64,000 nt of DNA from the NCBI GenBank assembly GCA_964019335.1, contig OZ025662.1, positions 496,001 to 560,000 of the forward strand, in the 5' to 3' direction. A program made the position numbers and the translations under genes. The first letter of the stretch is position 1. Every line of letters starts with the position of its first letter. The notes beneath the pieces are model-generated. The model saw only the letters and a list, made by a program, of their open reading frames with translations. It was not told the origin of the DNA and made no database searches. Shown piece by piece: positions 31,928-42,745 of the stretch. This DNA comes from Diplonema japonicum. Lineage: Eukaryota; Euglenozoa; Diplonemea; Diplonemida; Diplonemidae.

Positions 31928-33201
31928 ATGTCACATAATGCCGACCTGCACGCCTCGGACGATGACGACTTCGTGATAAACACACCAGGCACAGGGGAGT
32001 GCCCGCAGGAGCTGACACCGCCGTGTGCTGACACAGCTGACACAGACGACGAAGACGAGCAGCATGACTTCATCCTGAGCAAGATCGGCATGGGAGAGGG
32101 GATGTCCTTCCTGACGACGAAGAAGGATGACGCCCTGATCATGGATGTTCTGGACGACCTGTCCCCAGAGTACACATGCCTCCGCAGAAAAATGGGTGAA
32201 ACAATACCATTTTGGAAACAGCACAGTTGCCCTTCTGCCACGAGCATAGCCGCGCAAGTCACACTAGCCACTGTTGAGCTCATCGGCCCGAGTGCAAAAA
32301 TGGAAGACAACTACGCGGTCGAAAACATCAATGGGGCAACCTGCGGTGTCGTGTGCGACGGTCATGGCGGTTCAGAAGTCGCTGCTTTATCGGTTCAGGA
32401 CGTTATCAAGGAGATCAAAAAAGGCCTCGAAAAAGGTTATGTGGACCTGCCCCACGTTGTGTTCGATGCCATTTTAGAGGTGGACTTGAAACTGTTCCAA
32501 CTCTCAGAGCAAAATAATAAATTCAACAATCAAGGCAGCACCATAACCGTTGTCACCATAAAGGATCATGAAGGCGTCGTGGGTTGGCTGGGAGACTCCA
32601 GAGCGGTCCTTTGCGTGAATGACAAGGCTGTTGATCTAACAAGAGACCACAACCAAAATTCTAATGAGGAGAAGGATCGCCAAATGCGAATTATGGGGGA
32701 TGAGCATCTTCAATTGCCCAGTACAACCCGCGCACTGGGTGATTTTACCGGTAAAAGCACACTGAAAGACCGCAAGGATCAAGCAGTGTCAAACCAGGCT
32801 GAGGTCACATCATTCCGGATAACAGAAAACACTCAATTCATCATTTCTGCGTCAGACGGACTCTGGGATGGGATGTCCTCGCAGGAGGCTGTTGAAATTG
32901 TGAACGGTACCCTGCGCAACACGCAATTTGCTAAGGAAGATATAGATAAGTTGCTGTCCACCCCTGTCGGAGTGCATAGATGTGAGGAAGATTTTGTCAA
33001 GGCGATATGTAGTTCGTTGATCACAAAGGCCACCCAGTCGAGGTCCAATGATAACATCACCGTTCAGGTCTTCCTCCTCCACGACATCCATAGTTATTGG
33101 AGAAGCTCCTCCGCCCAAACTGGTAGCGTCGGCTCCGTTGCTGTTGGCGGGGCATTGCATTACATGTGCGAGTCGCCTGCTGCAGAGCAGATTCATCGTG
33201 T

Positions 33202-33236
<35 letters not shown>

Positions 33237-33283
33237 AATTCCTGCAGCTCACCATTGCCCGCCATACACACCTCCAAGGCTGA
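31928..33283 (+). CDS. PP2C-family serine/threonine phosphatase
   Basis: A 451-aa PPM phosphatase; ATG 31928 lies 134 bp after the retrotransposon stop, and the intervening T-run probably supplies the splice acceptor. The catalytic core runs from about residue 115 to 380. Metal-binding and signature motifs are KMEDNYAV, VVCDGHGG, VGWLGDSRAVL, LTRDHN, TTRALGDF, ISASDGLWDGMS and RSNDNITVQVFLL, so it should be active. The first about 95 residues are acidic and Ser/Thr-poor. The last about 30 residues begin with a run of nine Lys encoded by about 25 A at 33207-33231, followed by LKFLQLTIARHTHLQG. That tail may be an artefact of A-tract length change. No GTATG intron rescues an earlier stop. Confidence 0.9.
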
Positions 33284-33597
33284 ACTGAAGAGATCTTTTT
33301 TTTTTTTTTTTTTTTTTTTTTGAAGATTTCTTTTTCTTTCTTCGATGGAGAGGGAAGAGGGAGAGGGAAGAAGGAGAAAGAAGAAAAAGAGAAAGGGGGA
33401 AAAAAAAAAGTGTTTTTTTTTTTTTTTTTTGCTGGAACAGGTAAACAAATTTTTGAAAAGAATTGTTACTGCAAAAAAGAGTAGAGGCAGCTTGTCCGTT
33501 TATCCCTACTATAGGTGAAAACGGCTTGCACAAACAATCAGCCGACTCTTTTTTCTTAATACCGCGTTTAAATATTGATCTTTCTTTCCTCCTACCC

Positions 33598-33657
<60 letters not shown>

Positions 33658-34917
33658 CTCTCAATTTTTTTCTACTATCTTTTTTTTTGGGGGGGGTGAT
33701 TATGGAAGAGAGATTTAAAAAGAAAAAAAAAAAAAAAAAAAAAAAAAAAAACATGATTGTGTGTTTCTTTTTTTTTTTTTTTTCCTTCTCACTTTTGCAT
33801 TATCGCGATTTTTTTTTCTCCCCCTCCTTTCGTAGAACAATGAAGGGAAAAAAAAAAATGAAAAAAAAGACGGAAAGAAAAAAAAATGAAAAAATGAAAG
33901 GAAAAAAAAAAACCACTGAGAGAGATTAGCTTTGACTGAAAATGTCCCCCTTTTTTTTTTTTAGAAAAAGGCAACTGGCGGACTGATGGAGCGAGTATGT
34001 CCCTCTCAGGACACCGTTTAAAGCATTTTTAAAGGGTCCGTCAGGATCCAATTTATCCACTCTCCCTCTCCCTTTCCCTCTCTTCCCTCAAAGAAAATGA
34101 AGACGCTGAAGTGTTGCTTGGCCATGGCAGACAGATAGTAAGCGGTGCTGGACACGATTCTCTGAAAATACTTCATCAGAAGGCACGAAAGCCTCAAGCC
34201 CAACTTTGTTGGGGCATCCTTGCATTTCGCGCGTGTGAACTTTAAAACATGCTAAAGTGGGCACACACAGTGCGAAGGGCTGACTCCTCCCCACATTTTT
34301 TCTTTTTCTTTTGTAATGGGTTACAGGGGTGCGTGAAAACAATTTTTTCAGAGAACGTGAAATTTAAAAAAAAAAAAAAGAAACCCCGCCTTTTTTTTTT
34401 TCTCGTTCTTTTTCTTTTTCCCCCCACACTAATTTTTTTTTTTAAAAAAAAAAAGGGGGATGGGGGGGGGGGGGTCAACCGCTGCTCTGGAAGACAACCG
34501 CGAAGAAAAATACTTCAAAAGTTCACCAAGTGGAAAGTACGGTCCCCTTGCATTACAGTAGTCACATTCTTGTTCAAGGATAGTCCCAGTGCAAATGGAT
34601 TAGAAAAAAAAGGGGGGAGGGGGAAAGAAATCGGGGTGGGGCAACAATTCTTTTTTAAAATAGGCAACTGCCGGACTACTGTATTTAATTTCGTCACAGC
34701 AAGGGACTTTATCAATATCCTTTACTGTCATTGATGGTGTTTGTTAGTGGACAGGAGTTGTATTGCACAGGACGTGTGTGTGTGTGTGCGCAAAACAGTG
34801 AACATGAGAAAAAAAAAAAAGTGAACATTGGAAAGGACATGATTATTTTGGCAAGTTCCTCTTTTTTAAAAAATGAGAGCGGTCCCTTAAACTCCCCCCC
34901 CCCCCCCCCCCCCCCCC
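33284..34917 (+). other. gene-free repeat region, part 2
   Basis: Homopolymer tracts, an R5 copy at about 33462-33550 and a (TC)n microsatellite. The normal-complexity stretches 33960-34310 and 34480-34800 contain two similar short motifs (AGGCAACTGGCGGACT at 33967 and AGGCAACTGCCGGACT at 34661), suggesting degenerate repeats. No gene recognised on either strand. Confidence 0.55.
33602..33653 (+). repeat. (TC)n microsatellite
   Basis: About 26 uninterrupted TC units in a pyrimidine-rich tract. Confidence 0.9.
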
Positions 34918-35054
34918 TAGGGCTATGCGGCAGGAAACGTGGAAACGGCTTCCTTCTTAAGGAAACATAAGGAAACGTTTCCGTTTCCGTTTCCGTTCCC
35001 CTTTTTTTCAGAAAATGCATGGAAACGCGTTTCCATGCCGGCATAGCCCTAGGG
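34918..35054. mobile_element. 137-bp inverted-repeat element with GGAAACG motifs
   Basis: TAGGGCTATGC at the left is matched by GCATAGCCCTA at the right. Inside are many GGAAAC/GTTTCC motifs on both strands (GTTTCCGTTTCCGTTTCCG). It lies directly beside the large hairpin at 35086-35469. The CATAGCC-type end resembles the ends of the element at 28767-30198. Confidence 0.55.
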
Positions 35055-35085
35055 GGGGTCATATGGTCCTTAAAAAGGGCCACTT

Positions 35086-35469
35086 TTTGCCCTTTTTCAG
35101 GCTCTTCGCCAAGGGCATTTTGGGCCCTTAAAAAAACTGTAACCACCCCAAAAGTGCCCACAAATCACCCAAACCCCCGTTTCCCGATGGTTTCCGGCCC
35201 CAGAAGTGCCCAGAATCATGTTCTAATTTTGGGGGCCCCGTTTGGTACTTTCCCTATGTAATCCTAGGGGCCCCTATTTTATGTTCCCTAGGATTACATA
35301 GGGAAAGTACCAAACGGGGCCCCCAAAATTAGAACATGATTCTGGGCACTTCTGGGGCCGGAAAACATCGGGAAACGGGGGTTTGGGTGATTTGTGGGCA
35401 CTTTTGGGGTGGTTACAGTTTTTTTAAGGGCCCAAAATGCCCTTGGCGAAGAGCCTGAAAAAGGGCAAA
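35086..35469. repeat. near-perfect 183-bp-arm hairpin (foldback element)
   Basis: The left arm 35086-35268 and right arm 35287-35469 are reverse complements with one mismatch found by eye (GATGGTTTCC versus GATGTTTTCC), around an 18-nt loop. Imperfect pairing of AGGGGGGGTC with GACCCCCCCT extends the arms on both sides. There is no open frame of note. Near-identity of arms implies recent origin or active correction. A transcript through it would form long double-stranded RNA. Confidence 0.9.
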
Positions 35470-35668
35470 TAACGACCCCCCCTACCCCCCTCCACCCCCT
35501 TTTTTTTTTATATTCGGTTCTCAGTTACGGTCCGTACTTATTAAAGCCGCTTCTGTGCTTTATCGCAAAAGAAAAGGGAAGAGAAAGAAGAGAAAAAGAA
35601 AAAAGAAAAGAGAATTTTTTTTTTTTTTTTTTTGTGAGGATAAAACATGAAAACATAGGGAAGCGGGG

Positions 35669-35704
<36 letters not shown>

Positions 35705-35909
35705 GATCAAATAGTGCTGCCTTGACCGGACCAACGGTTTCTTTATTGTCTCTGCTCTCTCACTTTTAAAAAAAAAAAAAGATTTTTTTTTTGAATTTTT
35801 TCTAAGGTTTCATTTTTCCCACAGCCCCCTTTAAAAAGGATCAGCGAGAAGTTATGCAAGTAGGAAATAATGGGATTTCCCCCCGCTTTTTATCTCAATG
35901 TTTGTTTTT

Positions 35910-35943
<34 letters not shown>

Positions 35944-36151
35944 TTTTTTCGTGCATTTGATGATTTAATAATACGCCGGTGCTGACCCTCCGAAAATTTC
36001 AAATCAACGAGTAAAAAATGGGAAAGGGGCACCGGGGGGGGTTTTTTTTTTGGTGGGCCGTTGCTAACCACTTTGTTTATCGTGGTGAAATCTTTTTTAA
36101 GGTTCTACAGCATATAGCTACATTGTGAAAATGCAGCTTTCTGTAAATGTG

Positions 36152-36185
<34 letters not shown>

Positions 36186-36797
36186 ACACAAGGGGGGGAC
36201 TCTTTTTTTTCAGGTGGTGGGGATAACATGGAAATATAAAGAAGTACATCAGATGTGTTGTTCGCTGTTGACCTCCTCGTCGGTCATCACCGGTAGCGCC
36301 CAAGTGGAAGAAGCAGATGCTCTGGGTGGCGAACAGGCAGCAAACTACACGGGCTCAGAATCTTGGTTACCCGGGGCGCCCCGGCTGGGGTTGAGCTGCA
36401 CACCGCACGCATTAAGGACACGACGCGAAACGCAAAAGAAGCTACAGCTAGGCCGAGGTGCGCCCCCTGTAATCAAGTAAATGGTGCTTGTGCAGGGTGC
36501 CCCCACCGGCTTCCTTTAAATCATCGAGTTTTTTTTTTGTTCGGTGTGTTACCTACATCTCATCTCCATCACTAGTGAATTATTCACCCTCCCCCCCCAT
36601 TTTTTTGAGCGTCCGACGCAGCAAGGGGGAAAAGAAAAAAATAAGATGGAAAAAAAAAAATGTAAAGCGGTAGATTTGTGCAGTTGAAAGAAGGGCCCGT
36701 TTTCCCCCCCACATTCCTCTCACCCCCCCTCCCCCTTTGTTTGTGACGCCTTTCACGTTCGATAATAAGAACTTGGATCCTTCGATAAACCACTAGC

Positions 36798-36851
<54 letters not shown>

Positions 36852-36920
36852 CGAGTTGGCGGCCCTGATTGTAACGAGTTGTTGAGAGAATATCAATTAT
36901 CAATCAAGATTATATTTGGT

Positions 36921-36959
<39 letters not shown>

Positions 36960-37559
36960 CCCTCCTCTGTTTTACAGCAGTCACCAACGTTGCAAATGTT
37001 CCTTTTCTTTTTATATTTTTTTTTTCTTCCTGCTCTTCGCCATTCTGTCCCCCCCCCGTTTTGTGGGTGGTGTTTGGGGTACCATGAACCCCGGGTCCTC
37101 CTTAGGGCCATTTTTTTAATTTATTTCCAGGAAGATTTTTTTTTAAAAAAAGAAAGGAAAGAAGAAAAAGGGGGTGGAAGAAATAGACAGATGCCACCAG
37201 TCATCAGAGGAGGCTTATCTCATGCATCTCCTTTCTATATATTTTTTCCCCTGCCCTAAGCAGAGCAACAACCAAGATAAGCACATTTAAAAAAAGGGGG
37301 AGGGGGAGGGAGGGATCTGCGACTTAGTTACATCTTTTAAGTTTTCTTACCAGCTATATATATTTTTCTTCCCCCCTCTTCTGGAATTTGTGCAAACACG
37401 TATATCAACAATAGATAGATTAAACACAGAACGAATGAAGAGACAGAAAATAACTTTCTCAGGTTTTTCAAAAAAAAAAAAAAAAAAAAAGGCCCTTCTC
37501 TAATTTTTCTATTCTTTTAGACTTCAACTTCAAGGCCCATGTGGTGGCGAATAAGGACT

Positions 37560-37590
<31 letters not shown>

Positions 37591-37661
37591 CATTCTTTTT
37601 TTTCCCCCTTAAAATAGCCTCTTATGTGCAGAGTAAGAGATGTAGTTTCATCACACGAGAT

Positions 37662-37697
<36 letters not shown>

Positions 37698-38025
37698 CGG
37701 GGTTAACCGTGGTTGTTTAGCTTAAACCGTCACCAGAAAAAAAAAGGAAAAAAAAAAAAGGGAAACTAACTTTGCCTACAGAATTCTCTAAGGAAACACA
37801 GCACACGGATTTTTATTTAAAAAAAAAAAAACACAAAATATTAAAGAAAAACACTCCCTGTTTTTTCTTCCTCTTTCCCCCTCCCCCAATAAAAGAAACA
37901 GAGTGTACGCAGATCACCGTACTGGGGCAACTTGTTTAAGGAGGGGTGACGAGCCCCTCCCTTTCTAAACGTAGTAGTTTCGGACCAGGTAGTTGCAACC
38001 ATGGGAAAAAAAGAAACAAAAAAAC

Positions 38026-38076
<51 letters not shown>

Positions 38077-38758
38077 ATTAAACCAAAAGGAGGGGAAGGA
38101 AGCAGATAAAACTATTACTTTGTTCAAGAAAACAACTATCATTTTCTTTGAAAAAAAGGGGGGGGGGGGGAGGAAACTGACCGAATACAGAAGGGTCTTT
38201 TTTTTCTTTTTCTTCTCCCCTTCTCTTCTTCTTTTTCCTTTTTTTTTCTTTTTCTTCTCCCCTCTCTTTTAGCAGAAAAGGTGCTTCATTGACAAACAAT
38301 AGGTTCACCCGCAGACCTGTCTTCCTCTTTTTTTTTTCTTTCTTTTTTTTTCTTCATTCCCCGATTGTCCCCCCCCTTTTTTTTTATTACATTTACTTCA
38401 ACAAAAAGAAAAAAAACGGTTCATTTGGCGGCAAGTAAGTGGTCCTCAAGGGGATTTGCCCTTAAACATCGCCTTCTTCGTAAAAAGGTGGAACAATATA
38501 CGACATCTGTTGCCTTTGACATCTGTTGCCTTTGACCAGTGTTTTTCTTTACCTGTGCGACTTGAAATCCCAGTTTTAAAGAAGTTTTTTTCGCGATTTT
38601 TTTTTTAAAAGAAATTTGCACGCGAAACAAAGTGTAGCGCAGCTAGGGGGGAGGGGAACGACGATAAAAAAAAAAATTATTCCCCCCCCCTCCCCATTAT
38701 TTGCACAAAAAAAAGAAAAAAATATATAAGGAGAGCGGGAAAAAAAAAAAAAAAAAAA
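35470..38758 (+). other. gene-free repeat region, part 3
   Basis: T- and A-runs up to about 49 (36800-36848), an R4 copy (36216-36530), a short copy (about 36054-36095) of the GGGCCGTTGCTAACCACTT repeat, and a small tandem duplication TTTGACATCTGTTGCC at 38513-38538. Stretches of ordinary composition (36840-37250, 38410-38640) show no coding frame, tRNA or other RNA gene that I can recognise. Confidence 0.55.
36216..36530 (+). repeat. R4 repeat, longest copy
   Basis: Full-length-looking copy starting GGTGGTGGGGATAACATGG after TTTTTTTTCA and ending GGCTTCCTTTAAATC. It includes GTCATCACCGGTAGCGCC, absent from the 26440 copy. Useful as the family reference. Confidence 0.75.
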
Positions 38759-39916
38759 ATGGAGGATGACAAGATTGAACCAGAAAGCAAAGAGAAAAAA
38801 CCCGCCTTACGCCACGCGGAGAAAGGCAGAGACGCATCGCACCCCATGGCAGATGTGATCGCAAACGAGGTATTAAGAAAATACCGGGACCTGGGAATGG
38901 AGGTAGAAGGACAAACATGTGTTGCGGGTGTAGTTATGATAGAAAAGGACAACAAGGTGGAATGCGTAACAGTTGGCCAAGGGACAAAGTTCATCCCACC
39001 TGAACTATTAACCGACGATACGGCAGGACACAGGGTACGGGACTGCCATGCAGAGGTTCTCGCGAAACGAGCGTTCAAAAAATATTTGAAAACCCACACT
39101 ATACCACCCGACACAAGAATCGCCCTGTACTGCAGCTCCGCACCCTGCGGAAACAGCTGCGTAAAGAAATGGGCTAAAAACTCCAAATCCAATATCGACT
39201 CTCACCCACATCCCGTTTTCAACGTCTCTGCAAGACCAGCTGGCCAAGTCGCTGCAACTGTTAAAGGCGAGCACCCTTTAAACGACACACTTCTCAACCC
39301 CCCTGTAGACGGCCTTCGATCTTGGAAACCGTTGTCAACAATGTCCGTCCCAGTCGGCACCACCCCGGCAGAATCTCTTATAAACACCGCAGGTGGTTAC
39401 ATAGCATCTTGCAGCGATAAAATCGCGACATGGTGCGTCGTCGGTATGCAAGGCAACACCGACGGCCCCTTCATCTACCCCGACATCGTCGTTGTTGGTA
39501 GAAAGTTCGGCGACGCTACTCTACGACGTGCGCTTTGCTGCAGGCTTGCCATCCCTTCATTCCGATCAAACGTGAAGCACCCTTTGATATATAGGACTTC
39601 TGTGCAGCTTGATACTTCGGTTTACGAAGAATCGAAAGGTGCCGTCTTTGCATCCACAACGTGTGGGTGGTGGTCTAAAGGGATGGAACTACCTGAGCAG
39701 CTCAATGGATCCACGGGGATGACTCTTTCGGAAACACCTTCGCTTCTCTGCCCTCTACGCGTCAACGGGGCGGGTGGGAAAAAACGGCATGAGAAGTATG
39801 ACAGATTGAAGGCTGTGCTGTACGGCGACAAAAAGCTCCTTCATGGGTACCCTTGGAAGGGTGGTCTTGCATGTGCAGGCGAAACGGGCGGGAAGAGGAA
39901 ACGGGATACTGAGTGA
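38759..39916 (+). CDS. tRNA/RNA adenosine deaminase (ADAT1/ADAR catalytic-domain family)
   Basis: A 385-aa single-exon protein consisting of the A-to-I deaminase domain alone, with no dsRNA-binding domain. Catalytic motifs are complete: DCHAEVLAKR (zinc ligand His97, proton-shuttle Glu99), APCGNSC (Cys130) and ASCSDKIATW (Cys218), the ADAR/ADAT1 signature. The GTKFIP after the N-terminal strand and the LNPPVDGLRSWKPLS region also fit the family. Length and lack of extra domains favour ADAT1 (inosine at tRNA-Ala position 37). In diplonemids, mitochondrial transcripts undergo A-to-I editing, so a role there is conceivable, but no targeting peptide is obvious. ATG follows a long A-run; the stop is TGA 39914-39916. 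SCP2 copy 2 begins 86 bp downstream. Confidence 0.88.
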   Translation: MEDDKIEPESKEKKPALRHAEKGRDASHPMADVIANEVLRKYRDLGMEVEGQTCVAGVVMIEKDNKVECVTVGQGTKFIPPELLTDDTAGHRVRDCHAEVLAKRAFKKYLKTHTIPPDTRIALYCSSAPCGNSCVKKWAKNSKSNIDSHPHPVFNVSARPAGQVAATVKGEHPLNDTLLNPPVDGLRSWKPLSTMSVPVGTTPAESLINTAGGYIASCSDKIATWCVVGMQGNTDGPFIYPDIVVVGRKFGDATLRRALCCRLAIPSFRSNVKHPLIYRTSVQLDTSVYEESKGAVFASTTCGWWSKGMELPEQLNGSTGMTLSETPSLLCPLRVNGAGGKKRHEKYDRLKAVLYGDKKLLHGYPWKGGLACAGETGGKRKRDTE

Positions 39917-40001
39917 ATACTTTTTTTTTTTTTAAACCCCCTTCTTCCCTCTCAGCTCAAACACAGATTATCTCTTTTCGTTCCACCCTCAACTAAACAA
40001 A

Positions 40002-40343
40002 ATGGCCGACGCCCTTTTCGCGAAGATGTCCGCAGCCCTCGGGACCCCTGCTGGTCAGGCTGCGGCGAAGAAGATCAACGAGGTGATCACGTACGAGTTC
40101 CCCGACACCGGTGTGTCGTACGTGATGGACCTGAAGGCGGGGAAGGCGTACAAGGGGAAGCACGACGACCCCGCGTGCACCTTCAAGATGGACGAGAAGG
40201 TGTTCATTGAGCTTTCGGGGGGCAAGGCGGACCCCATGGGCCTCTTCATGGAGGGGAAGATCGAGCTCGACGGGGACACCGACATCGCCATGAAGATCGG
40301 CAAGGTCCTCAAGACCCTCGAGAAGGAGATCGCCTCTGCGTAG
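40002..40343 (+). CDS. SCP2 sterol-binding domain protein, copy 2
   Basis: Encodes the same 113 aa as 1185-1526, and by eye all 342 bases are the same, including synonymous positions. Identity ends abruptly: upstream only AAA before the ATG is shared, and downstream only GC after the TAG. The 5' leader (CTCAACTAAACAAA) and 3' flank (CAATTTCTTGAATAAAGCAC, with an AATAAA) are unrelated to copy 1. Function as for copy 1: a small sterol or lipid carrier. Confidence 0.9.
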   Translation: MADALFAKMSAALGTPAGQAAAKKINEVITYEFPDTGVSYVMDLKAGKAYKGKHDDPACTFKMDEKVFIELSGGKADPMGLFMEGKIELDGDTDIAMKIGKVLKTLEKEIASA

Positions 40344-40499
40344 GCCAATTTCTTGAATAAAGCACAGTAATGTAAGACGCCGGCCTTTGCGGCTCTTGCT
40401 TGCTGTGCGAACCAGCAACACAAACCACCAAATACGTGTTCTGGGTGTTTTTTCTTATTACAGATTTTGTTATTTTCTTTTTCTCCTTTTTTACCACCG

Positions 40500-40573
40500 T
40501 TCTGTTCCTTTTTTTTTATTTTTATACCCGTTTACCATTTTTCTTTGGCTGTGCTCCTCTAACCCCACCTCAG
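40500..40573 (+). promoter_or_regulatory. probable trans-splice acceptor region
   Basis: A pyrimidine-rich stretch ends in CCCACCTCAG at 40573, four bases before ATG 40578. With so short a leader the site practically fixes the start codon of the ankyrin gene. Confidence 0.5.
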
Positions 40574-40577
40574 GAAG

Positions 40578-42745
40578 ATGCTCTCGCGCAGGGGAAGTTC
40601 CAATGTAGACATAGAAGGGGAACTGGCGGAGATCGACAGGCTGCTTGCGCTCAACCAAGCAGAGCAGCAACGAGCAGCCGCTGGAATGAAGGCATGGCAG
40701 AATGTGGTGGGCGAGAGCGAGCGGCGAGACAGGGCAGGGGCGGGGGTACGCGTCAAAGCAGCTATGCCAGACGTGGTGCACCACCACCATCAGCCACAGC
40801 ATGTCGTCGAGACGCATTTCATGCACGGCCCCCCGGCTCCTCCCCCCCCCATCGATCCACAAACCGCCTGCCCGACAGACAGCAGTGCTACTGTGCTCAC
40901 CCACCGACACTATCAGAATATGTTGAAGGCCTCGAAAAAATCCCAAAACCTTGTCACCGAGCAGGCCGAGCGCCTTTCCGCTGTCCAGGAACGCCTTCGT
41001 GCTCTTGAAGCTAATCCCGTCCGCAGTCATTCCAGCACACCTCGGGTCCGTGAAGCTATTACTTCCGTTGACCCCCCCAAGCCCAGCAGGGAGGACCCCC
41101 AGCAGGCTAAGGTGCTGGTCGACCTCACAAACCAGTTGTCTGGTGTCGTCAGGGAAGTTGCAGAACTCAAAAAAAGCATGACCAACCAGCCACCCGTGCA
41201 GCATGTTGTGCAGCCTGCTCCTCCTGTGCACGTGCCTCCTCCGCCAGCTCCTGCAGCGCCGCCTGCACAGCTCGCCCCAGCACCTCTCCCTCTTGATAGA
41301 GATACCGCCGACCTGTCCTTCGAACGGAAGCAAGTTACTAGCGAGCTTCTGGAGCTTGAGCGCGACATGGTGAAGCAGCTGAAGACGCTGGTGAACAGGG
41401 TGGACGGTCAGCAGGCAACGACAATACCGAAGATCCCCATTCAGATAGAGCACCACCATGTACATCACCAACAGCCCGAGAACCAACGTGCTGCTGGCCC
41501 CATGGTAGCGGCTCCGATGGTAACACCATTTGCACCTCCTGTGGCGGCACCTGTCGTTGCACCTAATACTCTTTCTGTTCCCACCCACCATCCACGGGTC
41601 AGCCCGATGCCTGGGTCACTTACTCGGGACTCTGTGTTTGAGCCCGGTCCCTCGAACTCCTACCAACACAACTTCAACGCCAGCAACCACAACTACACGC
41701 TGCCCCAAAGCTACCAGGCCGCATCGCGAAGTGGCAGCAGCAACAGCTTGTCGGCTGCTGCAAATTATCACCAGATGCCGAGAATGGAGAGGCGTGTCAG
41801 CACCCCAGCTTCTAGCTACGGGCTCCCGGTTCAACAGAGTGTGCAGCGGCAACAGTCGCTCCCCGACTCTGGGCTGCACTTGTCCCCCCCGCGGTCGGTG
41901 CACTTGTCGCCGTTTGGCCAGCTGCCGGTGTCACCGCGTTCGCAGCGCGCCGAGTCGCAGCGGCAGTTGACAGAGTCGCAGGCCTTACGTGAGCCCCAAC
42001 CACAACACCGGCCGTTGCAGCTGCAAAACCCTGATTTTGTGCAGCAACGGGCGCAGGTGAGTCACCGGCCATTGGGGCATGTTGGCAGAAGGAGCCCTAC
42101 TCCAAAGGATGATGACAATGTGAACCGCATTGACAGAGAGGGGATGACGCCTTTGCTGGAGGCGTGCCATGCAGGGGATGCAGGGAAGGTGAAGGAGCTT
42201 CTCATGCTCGGGGCGTCTGTGGAGATACCAGGTATGCGTGTAAAGATTGTTTTCAACTCCTACCAGACCCCGACGGGTGGACACCGCTGCACGTGGCGGC
42301 GCAGAAGGGGCATGTGGGGTGCATGAGGGACTTGATCGATGCGAGGGCCTGTCTGGACAGCAGGGACTGCGACGGGTCAACACCGCTCATCGTGTCTGCG
42401 CTGGAGGGGTGTGTGGAGGCGGTGAGGGTGCTGCTAGTGTCGGGAGCGAATCAAGATGCCGCAGATGACGATGGGGCCACAGCACTCATGGTGGCTGCGC
42501 AGGCAGGGCACCACCGAGTGATCGACCTCCTGCTGCGCAACAGTGCCAATCCCTTGAAGGAAGACTCCTCTGGGAATACTGCGCGCCTTCTGGCCGTCTC
42601 TTCTCGTGCTCCCCCGTCGTGCCTTGCTCTCCTCCAAAAAGCTGAACAGCTAGCAAGCCCCCCCCGCCCCGCTGCCCCTTGTTCAGCCTCGCATTCTAGG
42701 CACTTCTCCGTGTCGCCTAAGCAGAATCTGTCATTTGTCTTCTAA
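40578..42745 (+). CDS. ankyrin-repeat protein with long low-complexity N-terminus, 2 exons
   Basis: Predicted join 40578-42231, 42267-42745, giving 710 aa. The 35-bp intron (GTATGC...CCAG) is the shortest seen here. It splits an ankyrin repeat and joins EIPD to PDGWTPLHVAAQKGH. The N-terminal 500 residues are Pro/Gln/Ser/His-rich. They include a helical stretch (ELAEIDRLLALNQAEQQRA), a Pro/Ala tract around residue 220, and a helix (SFERKQVTSELLELERDMVK). Four ankyrin repeats follow at about 520-660: GMTPLLEACHAGD, GWTPLHVAAQKGH, GSTPLIVSALEGC and GATALMVAAQAGH. It is likely a cytoplasmic scaffold. Partners unknown. Confidence 0.85.
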
